From Steromphala cineraria (taxonomy: Eukaryota; Mollusca; Gastropoda; Trochida; Trochidae), in assembly GCA_916613615.1 (NCBI GenBank), contig OU744736.1:15511724-15575723 (forward strand): 64,000 bases of DNA, written 5' to 3'. A program made the position numbers and the translations under genes. Within the stretch, counting starts at the first letter, position 1, and every line of letters begins with the position of its first letter. Positions 52,735 to 64,000 of the stretch are shown in pieces. The notes under the pieces are model-generated. The model saw nothing but the letters and a program-made list of their open reading frames with translations. It had not been told where the DNA came from and ran no database searches.

Positions 52735-52808
52735 AAGCTACTGCTACTGCTACTGCTACTGCTACTGCTACTGCTACTGCTACTACTACTACTACTGCTA
52801 CTACTACA
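52735..52808 (+). repeat. CTA/CTG trinucleotide microsatellite (duplicate)
   Basis: Second copy of the array at 49669, within direct-repeat copy 2. Confidence 0.95.
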
Positions 52809-53514
52809 ATTTGTTGTCCTACTACCTCTACTATAACTACTACATTGTACTACTGGTAACACTTCTACTACTATAACTACTTACATACACTACTACCACC
52901 CCTATTAACTAAATTAACATTAACTACATTAGACACGGGTGCTTTTGCGTATTTTACTTATGTGATTTGGGGTAGAACACAATTAAAAAATTAATGTATT
53001 ATCAAATCAATTAAGATCATCTGACAATTCTATCTAATAACGAAAATGTTCCAAACACAAAAACGTTAACTTCGAAAATTTACGATCCTGAATAAACATT
53101 CGATATAAATCAAATTTGATTCAAGAAATTCAAAACTTATCAAGATAGTCATGAAAAAGTAATTGCTAACAGTTGCAGTCTAGACTTTATACTTACGGGT
53201 TAGTTTTATTGCTGAAGAATATGATACAGGATTTTCTACTTAATCTTATCTGCTATACCATAATTCTACAAAACATCTTATTGCGATTGTAAACTCTAAC
53301 TTATGTTACATTACAATGGGTTTAGTGATAATAAATGACATGTAAAACAATCGAGCAAGTACATTCTACATAAACAGTAGCCAAAATTTCACATTTTATC
53401 TACATGTTTATGTCTTTACATTGTCAAGTTTGCGAACCAAAACTGTTTACACCTTTATAGAGTCACCATATGAAACCGATTAAGCAACAGTAAGTAATTA
53501 TGATATAAAATCGT

Positions 53515-54510
53515 ACTTTTTTACAACTTAACATGACTTGTATCTCTATTTTTTGACAACATAACATAAGCCTCTATGTTTTACAGCATAACATATACCT
53601 CTATGTTTTTACAACTTAACATATACCTCTATGGTTTTACAACTTAACATATATCTCTATGTTTTTACAACATAACATATACCTTTAAGCTTTTACAACT
53701 TAACATATACCTTTTTTTTTATAACTTAACATATACCTCTATGTTTTTACAACATAACATATACCTGTATGCTTTTTACAACTTAACATATACCTCTATT
53801 TTTTTAACAACATAACAAAAACCACTTTGTTTTTACAGCAAAACATATACCTCTATTTTTTACAACATAACATATACCCCTACGCTGTTACAACTTAACA
53901 TATACCGCTATGTTTTTACAACTTAACATATAGCTTTAAGCTTTTACAACTTAACATATACCTCTATTTTTTACAACATAACATAAACCACTTTGTTTTT
54001 ACAGCAAAACATATACCTTTATGCTTTTACAACTTAACATATACCTCTATATTTTTTACAACATAACATATACCCGTACGCTGTTACAACTTAACATATA
54101 CCGCTATGTTTTGACAACATAACATAAGCCTCTATGTTTTACAACTTAACATATACCTCTGTGTTTTTACAACATAACATATTCCTTTATGCTTTTACAA
54201 CATAACATATACTCTTATGCTTTTATAACTTAACATATACCTCTATGCTTTTTCAACTTAACATATACCGCTATGTTTTTACAACATAACATATACCTTT
54301 ATGCTTTTACAACATAACATATACACTTATGCTTTTATAACTTAACATATACCTCTATGTTTTTACAACATAAGATATACCTTTATGTTTTTTACAACTT
54401 AACATATACCTTTATTTTTTTAACAACATAACATATACCTTTATGTTTTAACAGCAAAACATATACCTCTATGTATTTACAACATAACATATACCCTTAT
54501 GCTTTTGTAA
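53515..54510 (+). repeat. 28-bp minisatellite, roughly 30-35 units
   Basis: Variants of TTTTTACAACTTAACATATA-CCTCTATG repeated for about 1 kb, alternating between ACTTAACATATAC and ACATAACATATAC forms. No ORF; AT-rich. Confidence 0.95.
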
Positions 54511-54822
54511 TTCAGAGTTCTTTTTCATTCCAATCTAAAGCATCTTAAAACGAAATGTGAATGAAGTCTGAAAATAGTCACCACAATGTATATAATGGTA
54601 CATATCCATGAACATCAAAGATATTTCCAACAATAGCCAACCACCTATCACCAGTAAAGCTTTCGGATTATTATAGATTTTCATTATGTTGACAACAAGA
54701 AGAAGTGAAAATGTCATTCACAAGGGTAGACGTAGTAATCTGGATGTTCTTTGAATGACATTTTTGTCACACTGCATAGTATTAGCTCAAAAGGGATATT
54801 TGACACTCAAGGATTTGTTATT

Positions 54823-55186
54823 TTAAAGGGGCAGTAGCAAGTTTTTATGGGGAATATAAGGTGATGTCATGAAAATGATAAGTATTGGTTCCAATTGAAA
54901 GACAATACATTTAAACTAAATGAAGCAGTAATAATTCAAAAATATAATGTAAACTTTAGCCCTGCGATTCATTTTTCTTACAAAAAATGAATTAAAGGTG
55001 TTCACATAAAATGGCCGCCTATGGATTTTAGGCGAATCTTCATACTTTTTCCTCTAACTAAGGATGATTGGTTTGGGTTATGAGATTTTAACCCTATCAA
55101 AATAATACATTTATCATAAACGTACAATTATCAGAGAAAATTTTAGAATATAAAAATACCAAAAAACGTGCTACTGCCCCTTTAAG
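54823..55186. mobile_element. MITE, GGGGCAGTAGCACG family, complete
   Basis: TTAAAGGGGCAGTAGCAAG at the left and CGTGCTACTGCCCCTTTAA at the right, about 364 bp; interior as in the other copies. Confidence 0.88.
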
Positions 55187-55303
55187 GAACATGGTACGTT
55201 ATCTAGCTTGGATAAATCACATAACACGAATATCATTGATTTAGGTCTTGATAATTTTGTTAGACCCTTTGATTGTTTATGTGCTTCCATTCCTTGTATT
55301 TCA

Positions 55304-55326
55304 CTGGGGCAGTAGCACGTTTTTCG
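55304..55326 (+). repeat. Solo MITE terminus
   Basis: TGGGGCAGTAGCACGTTTTT without a partner end before the next copy. Confidence 0.5.
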
Positions 55327-55380
55327 AAAATGTTGTCAAATCATGAAACAATTGTCGAACTCTATTTTTCAAAATGTTTA

Positions 55381-55737
55381 TTAAAGGGGCAGTAGGGCGG
55401 TTTTTTTAATTTTATATTTAAAATTTTCACTAATAACTGTACGTTAATGTGTAATGTATTATTTTGATAGTGTCAAAAATCTCATATCACAAATCAATCA
55501 TCCATATTCAGGGGACAAAGTACAAAGATTCACATAAAATCCATTGGCGGCCATTTTGTGCCTCTAATTCAGTTTGTGTTACAAAATGGAATCGCTAAAC
55601 TTTACATTGTATATTTGAATTGAACAGCTTCATTAACTTTAAATACTTTGTTTTTTAATTGGAACCATTAATTTTCATGTTCTTGACATCACCATATATT
55701 CCTCCTAAACGCGCTCATGGTGCTACTGCCCTTATAA
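55381..55737. mobile_element. MITE, GGGGCAGTAGCACG family, complete but diverged ends
   Basis: TTAAAGGGGCAGTAGGGCGG at the left and GTGCTACTGCCCTTATAA at the right. Opposite orientation to the copy at 54823, judged from the order of the interior. Confidence 0.8.
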
Positions 55738-56076
55738 GGCATCATTGTGAATTAATGTGGATATTATCCGTATATTAAGTATGTTTGCTAACCAAACGAT
55801 AGATTGAATTGTCGACAGCTGCTTAAAGTACTGTTATTTTAATTTATTCATAAATAAAATCAAATACATTTATGCTTTGTTAGTTTATCAGTTACACTTT
55901 AAGAAGGTCCTACCTTTTATGTAAAAGTTTTTTTTAAAGAATATGTTATCAATTAATCATATCAATAACGATCTACATAGAAAATTGCACATTTGGGCAT
56001 ATGAAACAAAATATGTTATACGACTTTGTTAAAACAAAATCAGACTCTGCATTTCTTTTCTTTCATCTGATACCCA

Positions 56077-56770
56077 ACAGGACAGTCAGGTATAAATTGA
56101 GAAGTATAAAGCTGTTGAACCCCTGTCTCAGACACCGACCCTGTGTTTTATCAACATAAACCAATTTGTACAGAAACTGGTCTTAAAATCTTAACCATTT
56201 ATATCCAAATAACATCGAGGTCGACGGCAAACCAAACTTAGTTACCTTTTGTACATATGTGACAAACTATAACACTCTACATTCTTGCTACAATGTATCA
56301 GATATTTGTAGACTGTGATTTATTTTCGTTCATTTGATCACCTACAGGACATACGAGCCTAGAAACGGCATCAGTCAGACCTCTATCAGGAAATATTAAG
56401 TTGTTGAACCCCTGTCTCAGACACCGACCCTGTGTTTATCAACAGGAACCAATTAGTTCAGAAACTCTTCTAAACGTGTAAACCATTTATATCCAAATAA
56501 CATCGAGGTCGATGGCAGACCAAATTTTAGTTTTGTACATATGTGACAAACTATATTCTTATATTCTTGCTACAATGTATCAGATATTTGTAGACTGTGA
56601 TTTATTTTCGTTCATTTGATCACCTACAGGACATACGAGCCTAGAAACGGCACCAGTCAGACCTCTATCAGGAAGTATAAAGTTGTTGAACCCCTGCTCA
56701 GCCACCGACCCTGTTTTTTGTCAACATGATTTAAGGAACCAATTAGTTCAGAAACTCTTCTAAAATCTTA
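56077..56770 (+). repeat. Three tandem units of about 266-281 bp
   Basis: Shared landmarks: GACATACGAGCCTAGAAACG at 56349 and 56630 (more diverged at 56083), TTGTTGAACCCCTG, ACACCGACCCTGTG and AAATAACATCGAGGTCGA. The third unit is truncated. Non-coding. Confidence 0.85.
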
Positions 56771-57439
56771 GCATTGGCAGAAATGAGCTTAATCTGCTTT
56801 CTTTCTGCGGACCTTCAAGAACCAAACTGTTCATATCATTACTTATGGGATATGTGATAAAGGGAAGTGTCAATATGTATGTACCCTGGTTGAAATCAAA
56901 GTAATTAAAATATTTCTATTGAGATATATCTAATTTCTTATAGAATAGAGATTATAAACCGAACAAGTGTAAACTGACAACGAGTGAAAATTACAAATCC
57001 CAACTGACGGTCTTGCATCAATTTGCCTGAGTTCTGTATTAGTCACTGGATATCCAAAATATTCATTGCACCTTTCTGATTACAATGCGTTTTTTTTTTT
57101 ATTTAATGATTTTCTCGAAGACATTGAAAGAAACTGTTGTCGATCAATATTAGGACAAGGCAAGACGGGTGCTTTAGGACTCAATGTTTAGGCCCTTGTC
57201 GACCCTGTATTTTATAGACATGATTTTAGTAGCAAAATAGAAAATAATTCAGAATGCTGAATCATTGACAGAAGGAGGCTTCAAACTACCCCATTTCCCC
57301 CCTCCTCTCCATGACCAAAGATTTCATTCAACAAACATAAGATACAATGGCCTTTGTAGCTCACCAGGCTTATATAATGTAGATGGGGAAAGCCAAAAAA
57401 ATAAATGAATAAATACACAGTTATTGTCAATATTTTCAC

Positions 57440-57832
57440 TTTTCCACTTTTCCTCTTCCAAGGACCTCACCAAAACAGTTGTAAAGGATGACATCTAACA
57501 ACCCCTCTCCCGCCTCTGTAACAATCAAACACCAATAAAGTATGCACAATCTTAGCCCTTATTGGGTTTTTCATAAATATGATAAAGTGCTTAAACGTTA
57601 CAAAATAAAACTTTTTAACCCACTTTTCCAAGAACCCTATCCAAACTGTTGTTAAGGATGACATCTAACACCCCCTCTGTAACAATCAAACACCAATAAA
57701 GTATGGTACAATCTTAGCCATTATTGAGTTTTTCATAGCTTTTTTTCCTGATTCCTTCGTATGCAAATCAATGCATCTTATTTCCTAAATATGATAAAGT
57801 GCTTAAACGTTACAAAATAAAACAAAACCCAT
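57440..57832 (+). repeat. Two tandem units of about 170-200 bp
   Basis: AAGGATGACATCTAACA, AACAATCAAACACCAATAAA and TAAAGTGCTTAAACGTTACA each occur twice in order; unit 2 has a ~50-base insertion before the last block. Confidence 0.85.
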
Positions 57833-59070
57833 TAAAATAAACATTTCTCAAGCCCCATAATACACCAATTCATGGACATTCCATGTTTCCCACAGAGTGG
57901 AGATAGTTTGTGTACTGCATAGAGCAATTCTCACAGAGGCATTTCCCCAGTTATATATACCTCATATATATAGCAATTTCTTAACTAGAAATGCCAAATC
58001 CCCATTTGTTGAAATTAGTTGGTTTTGAAATCAGCTTCTCGAGTAACCACTTGGGAGGAATGAATTTTAATATGAAACACAAAAAACACATGAAGTTAAT
58101 TTACATTAGCTATGAATTCACCATAACAAATTCTCATTCGCAACTTATGCTAGTTCAGAATTTTATTCACACATACACCTGTAAAAATGCATTTTGCACA
58201 TTGTTATAGTTAAAATATTACGAGTAAAAAAATGCATAACTGTTTTTAATGAAATACTGTTATAATTAAAACTCAGTTTTATCTTAGTCAAACACTTTAA
58301 CATGAATAGGATCTCTATAAATCAAACATCAATTTAAATCCCGACAGTAATTGAAAATAAGCAAGGAGTTAAAAACTTTTTCCAGATGTAGCTATTTCTT
58401 AGATGATCTTTTCTACGAATATTATAGAAAAGGACTATATCGTTTACATTTCACTTTTGATTACAAAAACACTTGGATTGACTGTTAACTTTAAGTGTTT
58501 GTTCACGATACAAAGAGTTTAAATGGTCAAACAACGCAAAGCTAGACATAAGCTTTATTATTTAGCTTTGTCGCTAACTTAACCAAAATAAACAATAGTT
58601 TAACAATTTAAGATTAGTTTTGTAAAATGTCAAGATTATTAATTAAAGACGATGGTAAGAAGATTTAATTTCTGTCTAGACTTTTCAAATTTGTATTATT
58701 CAAACACTACAATTGATATTTTAAATCAAATTAGTTTTTAAGGCACTTAAATATTTTAACATTAAGTTTGAGTCTCAAATCGCAAATAGATAATAAATAC
58801 AAATTGTACATATTGACTAAAGTTTTAAATATTTGAGTTTTGATGTGCCGATTTTTTAAGGTGAGCATATCAAGATTCAAATATTAACGATTCCATTCGG
58901 ATGTGTAATAATTCATTAAACGTCAAATTAAAAATTGCTATATTTACAAGGGGTTACGAAACTAAAAATACTATCTTATTGTTGTTATGTATGGTCATTG
59001 TCAGTGCCTAATATTTGGATGTAAAGTTATTTTAAAGTCTTAATCTATCCTTGACAGCAATTTTCAAAGT
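57833..59070. other. No feature seen
   Basis: AT-rich sequence without supported genes or repeats. Confidence 0.5.
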
Positions 59071-59074
59071 CGAA

Positions 59075-59427
59075 ATGTAGCACGTTTTTTGATAATTTTA
59101 TATTTTAAAATTTTCACTGATAATTGTACGTTAATGCTAAATGTATTATTTTGACAGTGTCTAAAATCTCATTACACAAGCAAATCATTCATAGTCAGAG
59201 GACAAAGAATGAAGATTCACATAAAATCCATTGGTGTCTATTTTGTGTGAACACCTTTTATTCGTTTTGTTTAAGAAAAAAGAATCCATGGCTGAACTTT
59301 ACGTTATATGTTTGAATTATTACCGCTCCATTGGGTTTAAATACATTGTCTTTAAATTGGAACCATCCATTTAATTTTCCTGACATCATCTTATATTCCC
59401 CCTAAAAATGTGCTACTGCCCCTTTAA
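59075..59427. mobile_element. MITE, GGGGCAGTAGCACG family, left end trimmed
   Basis: Begins GTAGCACGTTTTTTGATAAT (first bases of the TIR missing) and ends GTGCTACTGCCCCTTTAA. Confidence 0.8.
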
Positions 59428-59429
59428 GG

Positions 59430-61560
59430 ATGTATATAAGCAGCATGTAGACGCTATATGTTGACACATAAGAAGAGTCATATATATATTCACATGAATA
59501 AATGTATATATTACTTTTGCTTAGCAATGATTGTTTTAGCAAGTTTATCGTGTATTTCGTTGTCTGTGATGATTGAAGCAAGTTGTTGATACACACAGAG
59601 GCCCTTTTCCTGATTATGAAATACGAACCAAATAAAAAAGAAATGATATAAAAATGTGTTGAACAATATGACAACCGTCATACTACGAAATTCCATCTGG
59701 CTATAATCTATATCGTAATGGTGATCTGGTGGAAAACGATTTGCTGCAATGAATTTGACGTCATCGGCCGGAAGTTGGTATATTCAAGTCAACACACCAC
59801 ATGGCATCCACTTTTATGGTGTCACATGTTCGTCAACTACAGGACACTGTTTTAACATGGATTTTAAATGTGTAAATACAAATATTATAATTAGAAAGTT
59901 TGAGGTTAAGTTAAACTACTTCGGTAATCTTTAAGTTTGAAATATGCAAACAGTAAGTGAAAGACGTGGCTATTATTAAATATTACTTACGATTATGTTA
60001 TCTATCAATTCTTGAGACGCAACTCCATTTCTTCATTTGCTTTTCTTGTTTTAATAAAGAAAGCAATTTTCGATTTTAAAAAAAATATCTCAAATTCAAG
60101 GGAGTTATACTTACTTTTGCCAGTCACTGTATATTCAGTTGAGATCTAGGGTAACGATAAATCAATAAGACCAAGATTCTTCTGGCATCAACTTCTTCGC
60201 CCCTGTATTTTGTGAACATGACTGCCGAAAACAGAGCGAATGATTTAATTCTAAAGATTTTTTTACATATACCAAACAGAGTGTTAACAAAATTGTGGTT
60301 GCAACTTTGCTATTGGTAAAAAATTAGAGGACTAGTTACATGTGTGACTTAAACATATTTTATTCAATAACAAATCTGGCTTGACATATGTGAAGGCTTA
60401 TGTCAATACCTTCTAGTACAAGGATAAAGTAAACAAAATTAGACAAGAAACAATACAAAGTGAACATAATCATTACATCAGAATACAGACACAAATTAAC
60501 ACATAACGACATTCAATGTGCAATTATTTTCTATTGGATGAAGTTTTGGCTCAAATTTGGTTTTTTTCATCAAATTATTTCCCTTGCATATAAATTTGTG
60601 TAGAGACTATGTACTATTTATATAAAACCTCTTTATAAAGGTCTGTCCGTGCAATTATGTATTAAGGTTTCCAAAAATTATAATTGTGAATATAACCCCT
60701 GATTATTGAAATACCCGCAACTTTGATATGGAAATTCTATCCTTTGTCATTTATTTTATTACATGTATTAGAAGGCTTTACTTCTATTTCCGTTCTATAA
60801 ATCGTCCCAGGAACAATTCTGAGCTATAACGATGCCAATCAAGTATATTGGTACCACTTGACAGGTGTTAAGGCGTCCATTAATCCTGTGCTGTATAAAC
60901 ATAACAGAATTAATGTGTCAGAATGTCTTTACCATTGGCAACAAAGGCGATTGAAAGAAACATTCATTTCTGTCTCATTTTATGCTACACATTTTTTCAC
61001 AAATGTACATAAATAATGATGTACAAGGCCACAAAAGGGTTACAAGAGGCAATACATTTACATTATATAAAATATATTTATACAATGTTAAATATAAAAC
61101 AAATTGACTGTAACCTGTCTTAACTATGAGAAATGACTTTATGTTGTACACTCACAAAATAGTCAAGGTTTAAGCATCAAATGATTCATATATGAACTAT
61201 ACAGACAGATTTGTGAAAATCGGAATTTTCCTTACTTTATTATGTATATACGAAATCCTGCAAGATCACAAATTTATCATAATGAAACATTTTGTCCTCA
61301 AATTGAAATCTGCTGCCGATATGTCTCAGATTACAGATTACTATTTGGGTACATGCATGGTACCTCAAAAATATATGTTGATGTTTAAATCGTATCTGAA
61401 AAGTAAAGTTATTATGTAAGTCAAATCTAATCCACTTCTGAAAGGAAAATGAATAAAATTTTGTGCAAAAATTATATCTTCCACATATGAATTAAGTGAA
61501 AAAGCAACTTTTACAAACAAACCAAAAAACAAAGATAAGGCAACTTATAAACGAATACAT
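59430..61560. other. Gene-free stretch
   Basis: AT-rich; only short frames (for example 59749-59934, 61 codons) without recognisable features. Confidence 0.5.
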
Positions 61561-61599
61561 ATTTTTTTTTATAGTAAATCTTTAATTTACCAATAAAAT

Positions 61600-63620
61600 A
61601 ATAAACATTTTATTTGTAGTTAATGTGACATGCACAATAAAACTTGAATAAAATGATAAGAAAAAAGTCATTGCAAATAAGAAAATGATGTTCATGGTGT
61701 ATTTTTGTTAATATCAAAGGCCCTTACCAACAATACTTTACTAGTTAACATGAAAAAAACCTACAGTGACTTCTGGTTTTCATTATCTCTGCCAGTCTCC
61801 GGATAAAAGAAAAGTCTCGAGCTTATTAAACGTAACAATAGTCAGGCTGATATTAGTCTTTCTCTTCATCGGTTGGTATCCTTATCCCTCCTGATATATC
61901 ATGCTATAAAGGAAGGGAGTGCATATGAACTTGTCTTTTTTCTGTGTCATAACAAAATTATCAACGAAATTAGATTTAGATGAACCTTTTTAAAAGAGAG
62001 GCTTAATATCCTGGAAGTCGTTATAATTCGGAGCTATCTAGAATTTTTGTTTTGTAATTTGTTTATAAGAAAGGAATCCCTTACTGATTATTCTGAAAGT
62101 AATATCATGTCATTTAACTGAATCCCTTAAGGAGGAATACTATTAACATAAGAAACCTTTTCGTAAGAAATCATCATAGTCCAATTAAGAACTATTTCAT
62201 TTTCTTGATATTTATTTGATATGTTGAGATTTTATAAAAACTTTGCGGTCACTGATGCGACTTAAATGCTGTGATTATATGCTTACAAGAAACAAAGATT
62301 TATCATGAGATATAATCGGGAGGATGCATATCAATTTCGATACCAAAACGCAAATACTTTATCGTCAAGTATTCAAACGTATCTTCGGAAATAAACAAAA
62401 GCATTTAGAGGGACACTGTATCTCATTGATTGCACAAAACTATCTGATAATGCATATCATATGGTCAGCACATATACAGGTGTTAATACAGTAGTTAAAT
62501 ACAACAAACAATTGTTGCCATCAGTAGAGCTGAGTTCCTATAGATTTTACAATTGCTATTCTCATTGTTCGAGCATCGCTATAATATGAATTTTCATGGT
62601 TTAAATTTGACCTATATTTTTCAAGTGTTCAACAGAGAACATGGTCATGATGAAAATGCAGTTTCGAATGAACAAGGTTACATAGATCATACTTTTTAGT
62701 GACTCCTGTTGTGAATTAAATGAAAACGTAATTACTGCAAACAGAACCGTTGTCGATGTTTGTTATTGTTTAATGTATATAATATTATAATAATTATATT
62801 ATAATATAATATTTGCATGTTTTCTTTGCGTATACATGAAATAAAGTTGTAAAAAGAGAAACTAATCTTGCAAACAAAGAAGTAAACATTGTATTAAATG
62901 ACACACAATACTTTATTATGTACGATCAAACTGAAGATACAACAATAAGGTGGGTGATGCAAAGACGAATAAAATACTTTATTCATATTAAATGTAAAAG
63001 GTACAAAAATAATAAACATTATATTTATATTTATTTTAACATATATGCACAATGAAACTAAAATAAAAAGATGAGAAAAACGTCATTGCAAATAAGAAAA
63101 CACAACGTTCGAATAAAAGAAACGTGACGAGCTTTTAAAACATACCAATATTAGCCTATCTCTTCGTAGATTGATAATCTTTCTGTATTTTATGTGAATA
63201 AAGAAAGTTTCCCGTGAGCATCTATATAAACTTGTCTCTTGTCTATGTCATAAAAGAAATTATGTTAAGATGACAAGCTTAATGTCCCCGGAAGGAGTTA
63301 TTATTCGGAGCTATCTATAACTTTTATTTTCTAATTTCTTTTCATAATGGAGGAATTCCCTTTTAGTTAATATTAGGCATGATATCCCAATAAGAAATCC
63401 ATTCGTATGAAACCATCTTTTTCTAATTGAGGACTGTTCCATTTTCTGGACTCGCTGATGGATAATTTGGTATTATGAAATTAAAAAAAGCATGGTCACC
63501 GAAACAACTCATATGCAGTCATTATTTGCCTACCATAAAGTTTTCTTGTATGATATATTCGGGAGGATGCATATCATATACACAACCAAAGTGTAAATAG
63601 TTTATCATTTCCTCAATATT
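61600..63620 (+). repeat. Old divergent direct duplication, unit about 1.25-1.4 kb
   Basis: Ordered matches: GTCATTGCAAATAAGAAAA at 61668 and 63082; ATTCGGAGCTATCTA at about 62026 and 63304; TCGGGAGGATGCATATCA at about 62317 and 63559. Falling offset (1414, 1278, 1242) shows indels after duplication. Confidence 0.7.
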
Positions 63621-63774
63621 TACCTACTTTATGTAAAAATCTAAAAATGCAACATTCTATCTAGAATTATGATATATAAGTTAATATATAATATTAAATC
63701 ATGCTTAGACGTCATTTCAGAGTTATAGTAGTTACAATCACATCTAACAGGTTTAACAGGAGTAACAGAGATAA

Positions 63775-64000
63775 CCTCAGCGGTATTCGACACGAGGACC
63801 TCTGGATGAGAGTCACACCCTCTCCCGGTTAAGGTGAGGTGAGGTGATTTCTGGTTATATGCACTTTCAAGAGTTGTCATATCACGACTGCTAGTGTTAA
63901 TGCAGGGAGAAAGCCCGCAACAGCATTGTAGCTATGCATTGAGCTGAAACCTTCGAGCATCGGCTGAAACAAGCGAACCATGGGTGGTACTGCACTAGTA
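63775..64000 (-). mobile_element. tRNA-derived SINE, cut by the window edge
   Basis: Body blocks AAAGCCCGCAAC, GCTATGCATTGAGCTGAAAC and CGAGCATCGGCTG match the copy at 43800-43870. Upstream, a tRNA-like segment (complement of 63783-63810) contains GTGTCGAATACC, a B-box-like motif. Confidence 0.65.

Larger units (their letters stand above)
51950..53148 (+). repeat. 1.2-kb direct repeat, copy 2
   Basis: Partner of 48882-50082. Here the LINE frame continues upstream of the repeat border instead of the MITE left half. Ends at the same TATCAAGATAG. Confidence 0.9.

Overview
This 64-kb window is animal nuclear DNA. It is AT-rich, its genes are split by many GT-AG introns, and it is crowded with transposon debris. 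The mobile elements point to a mollusc, most likely a bivalve. Several have the layout [terminal hairpin]-[tandem core units of about 145-162 bp]-[CGGA/ACGG microsatellite]-[terminal hairpin], as described for bivalve pearl/HINE-type elements, and there is a recurrent mollusc-style SINE domain. Species cannot be named from sequence alone.

Left half, minus strand (314-30855): one large gene, the orthologue of CKAP5 (XMAP215/ch-TOG/Msps), the TOG-domain microtubule polymerase. I could splice 40 coding exons into one uninterrupted frame of 1737 residues covering TOG1 to TOG6. The C-terminal tail lies beyond base 1. The ATG sits just downstream of a splice acceptor, so at least one non-coding first exon is expected, probably near 32.85 kb. 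The introns carry most of the left-half repeats: four or five tandem-core elements, a TTAA-flanked piggyBac-like element, a pogo-type MITE, another TIR element, and two striking foldbacks.

Middle, plus strand (33138-37935): POLR1F (RPA43/TWISTNB), a subunit of the RNA polymerase I stalk, in four exons coding 593 residues. Its N-terminal SHS2/OB-like part is normal. Its Lys/Ser-rich tail is much longer than in vertebrates. CKAP5 and POLR1F are divergent and appear to share a promoter region containing two YY1-like ATGG motifs and an E-box. Intron 1 of POLR1F holds an unexplained 182-codon ORF.

Right part (38.1-64 kb): no recognisable host gene. It holds inverted copies of the intronic tandem-core elements, including a three-level nest at 39.68-42.80 kb; six or seven copies of a MITE with TIR TTAAAGGGGCAGTAGCACG; a hAT-type MITE with 8-bp target duplications; tRNA-derived SINEs; a frameshifted L1/Tx1-like reverse transcriptase fragment between two nearly identical 1.2-kb direct repeats; a 28-bp minisatellite of about 1 kb; and several older tandem duplications. 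The remaining stretches are AT-rich with nothing I can identify.
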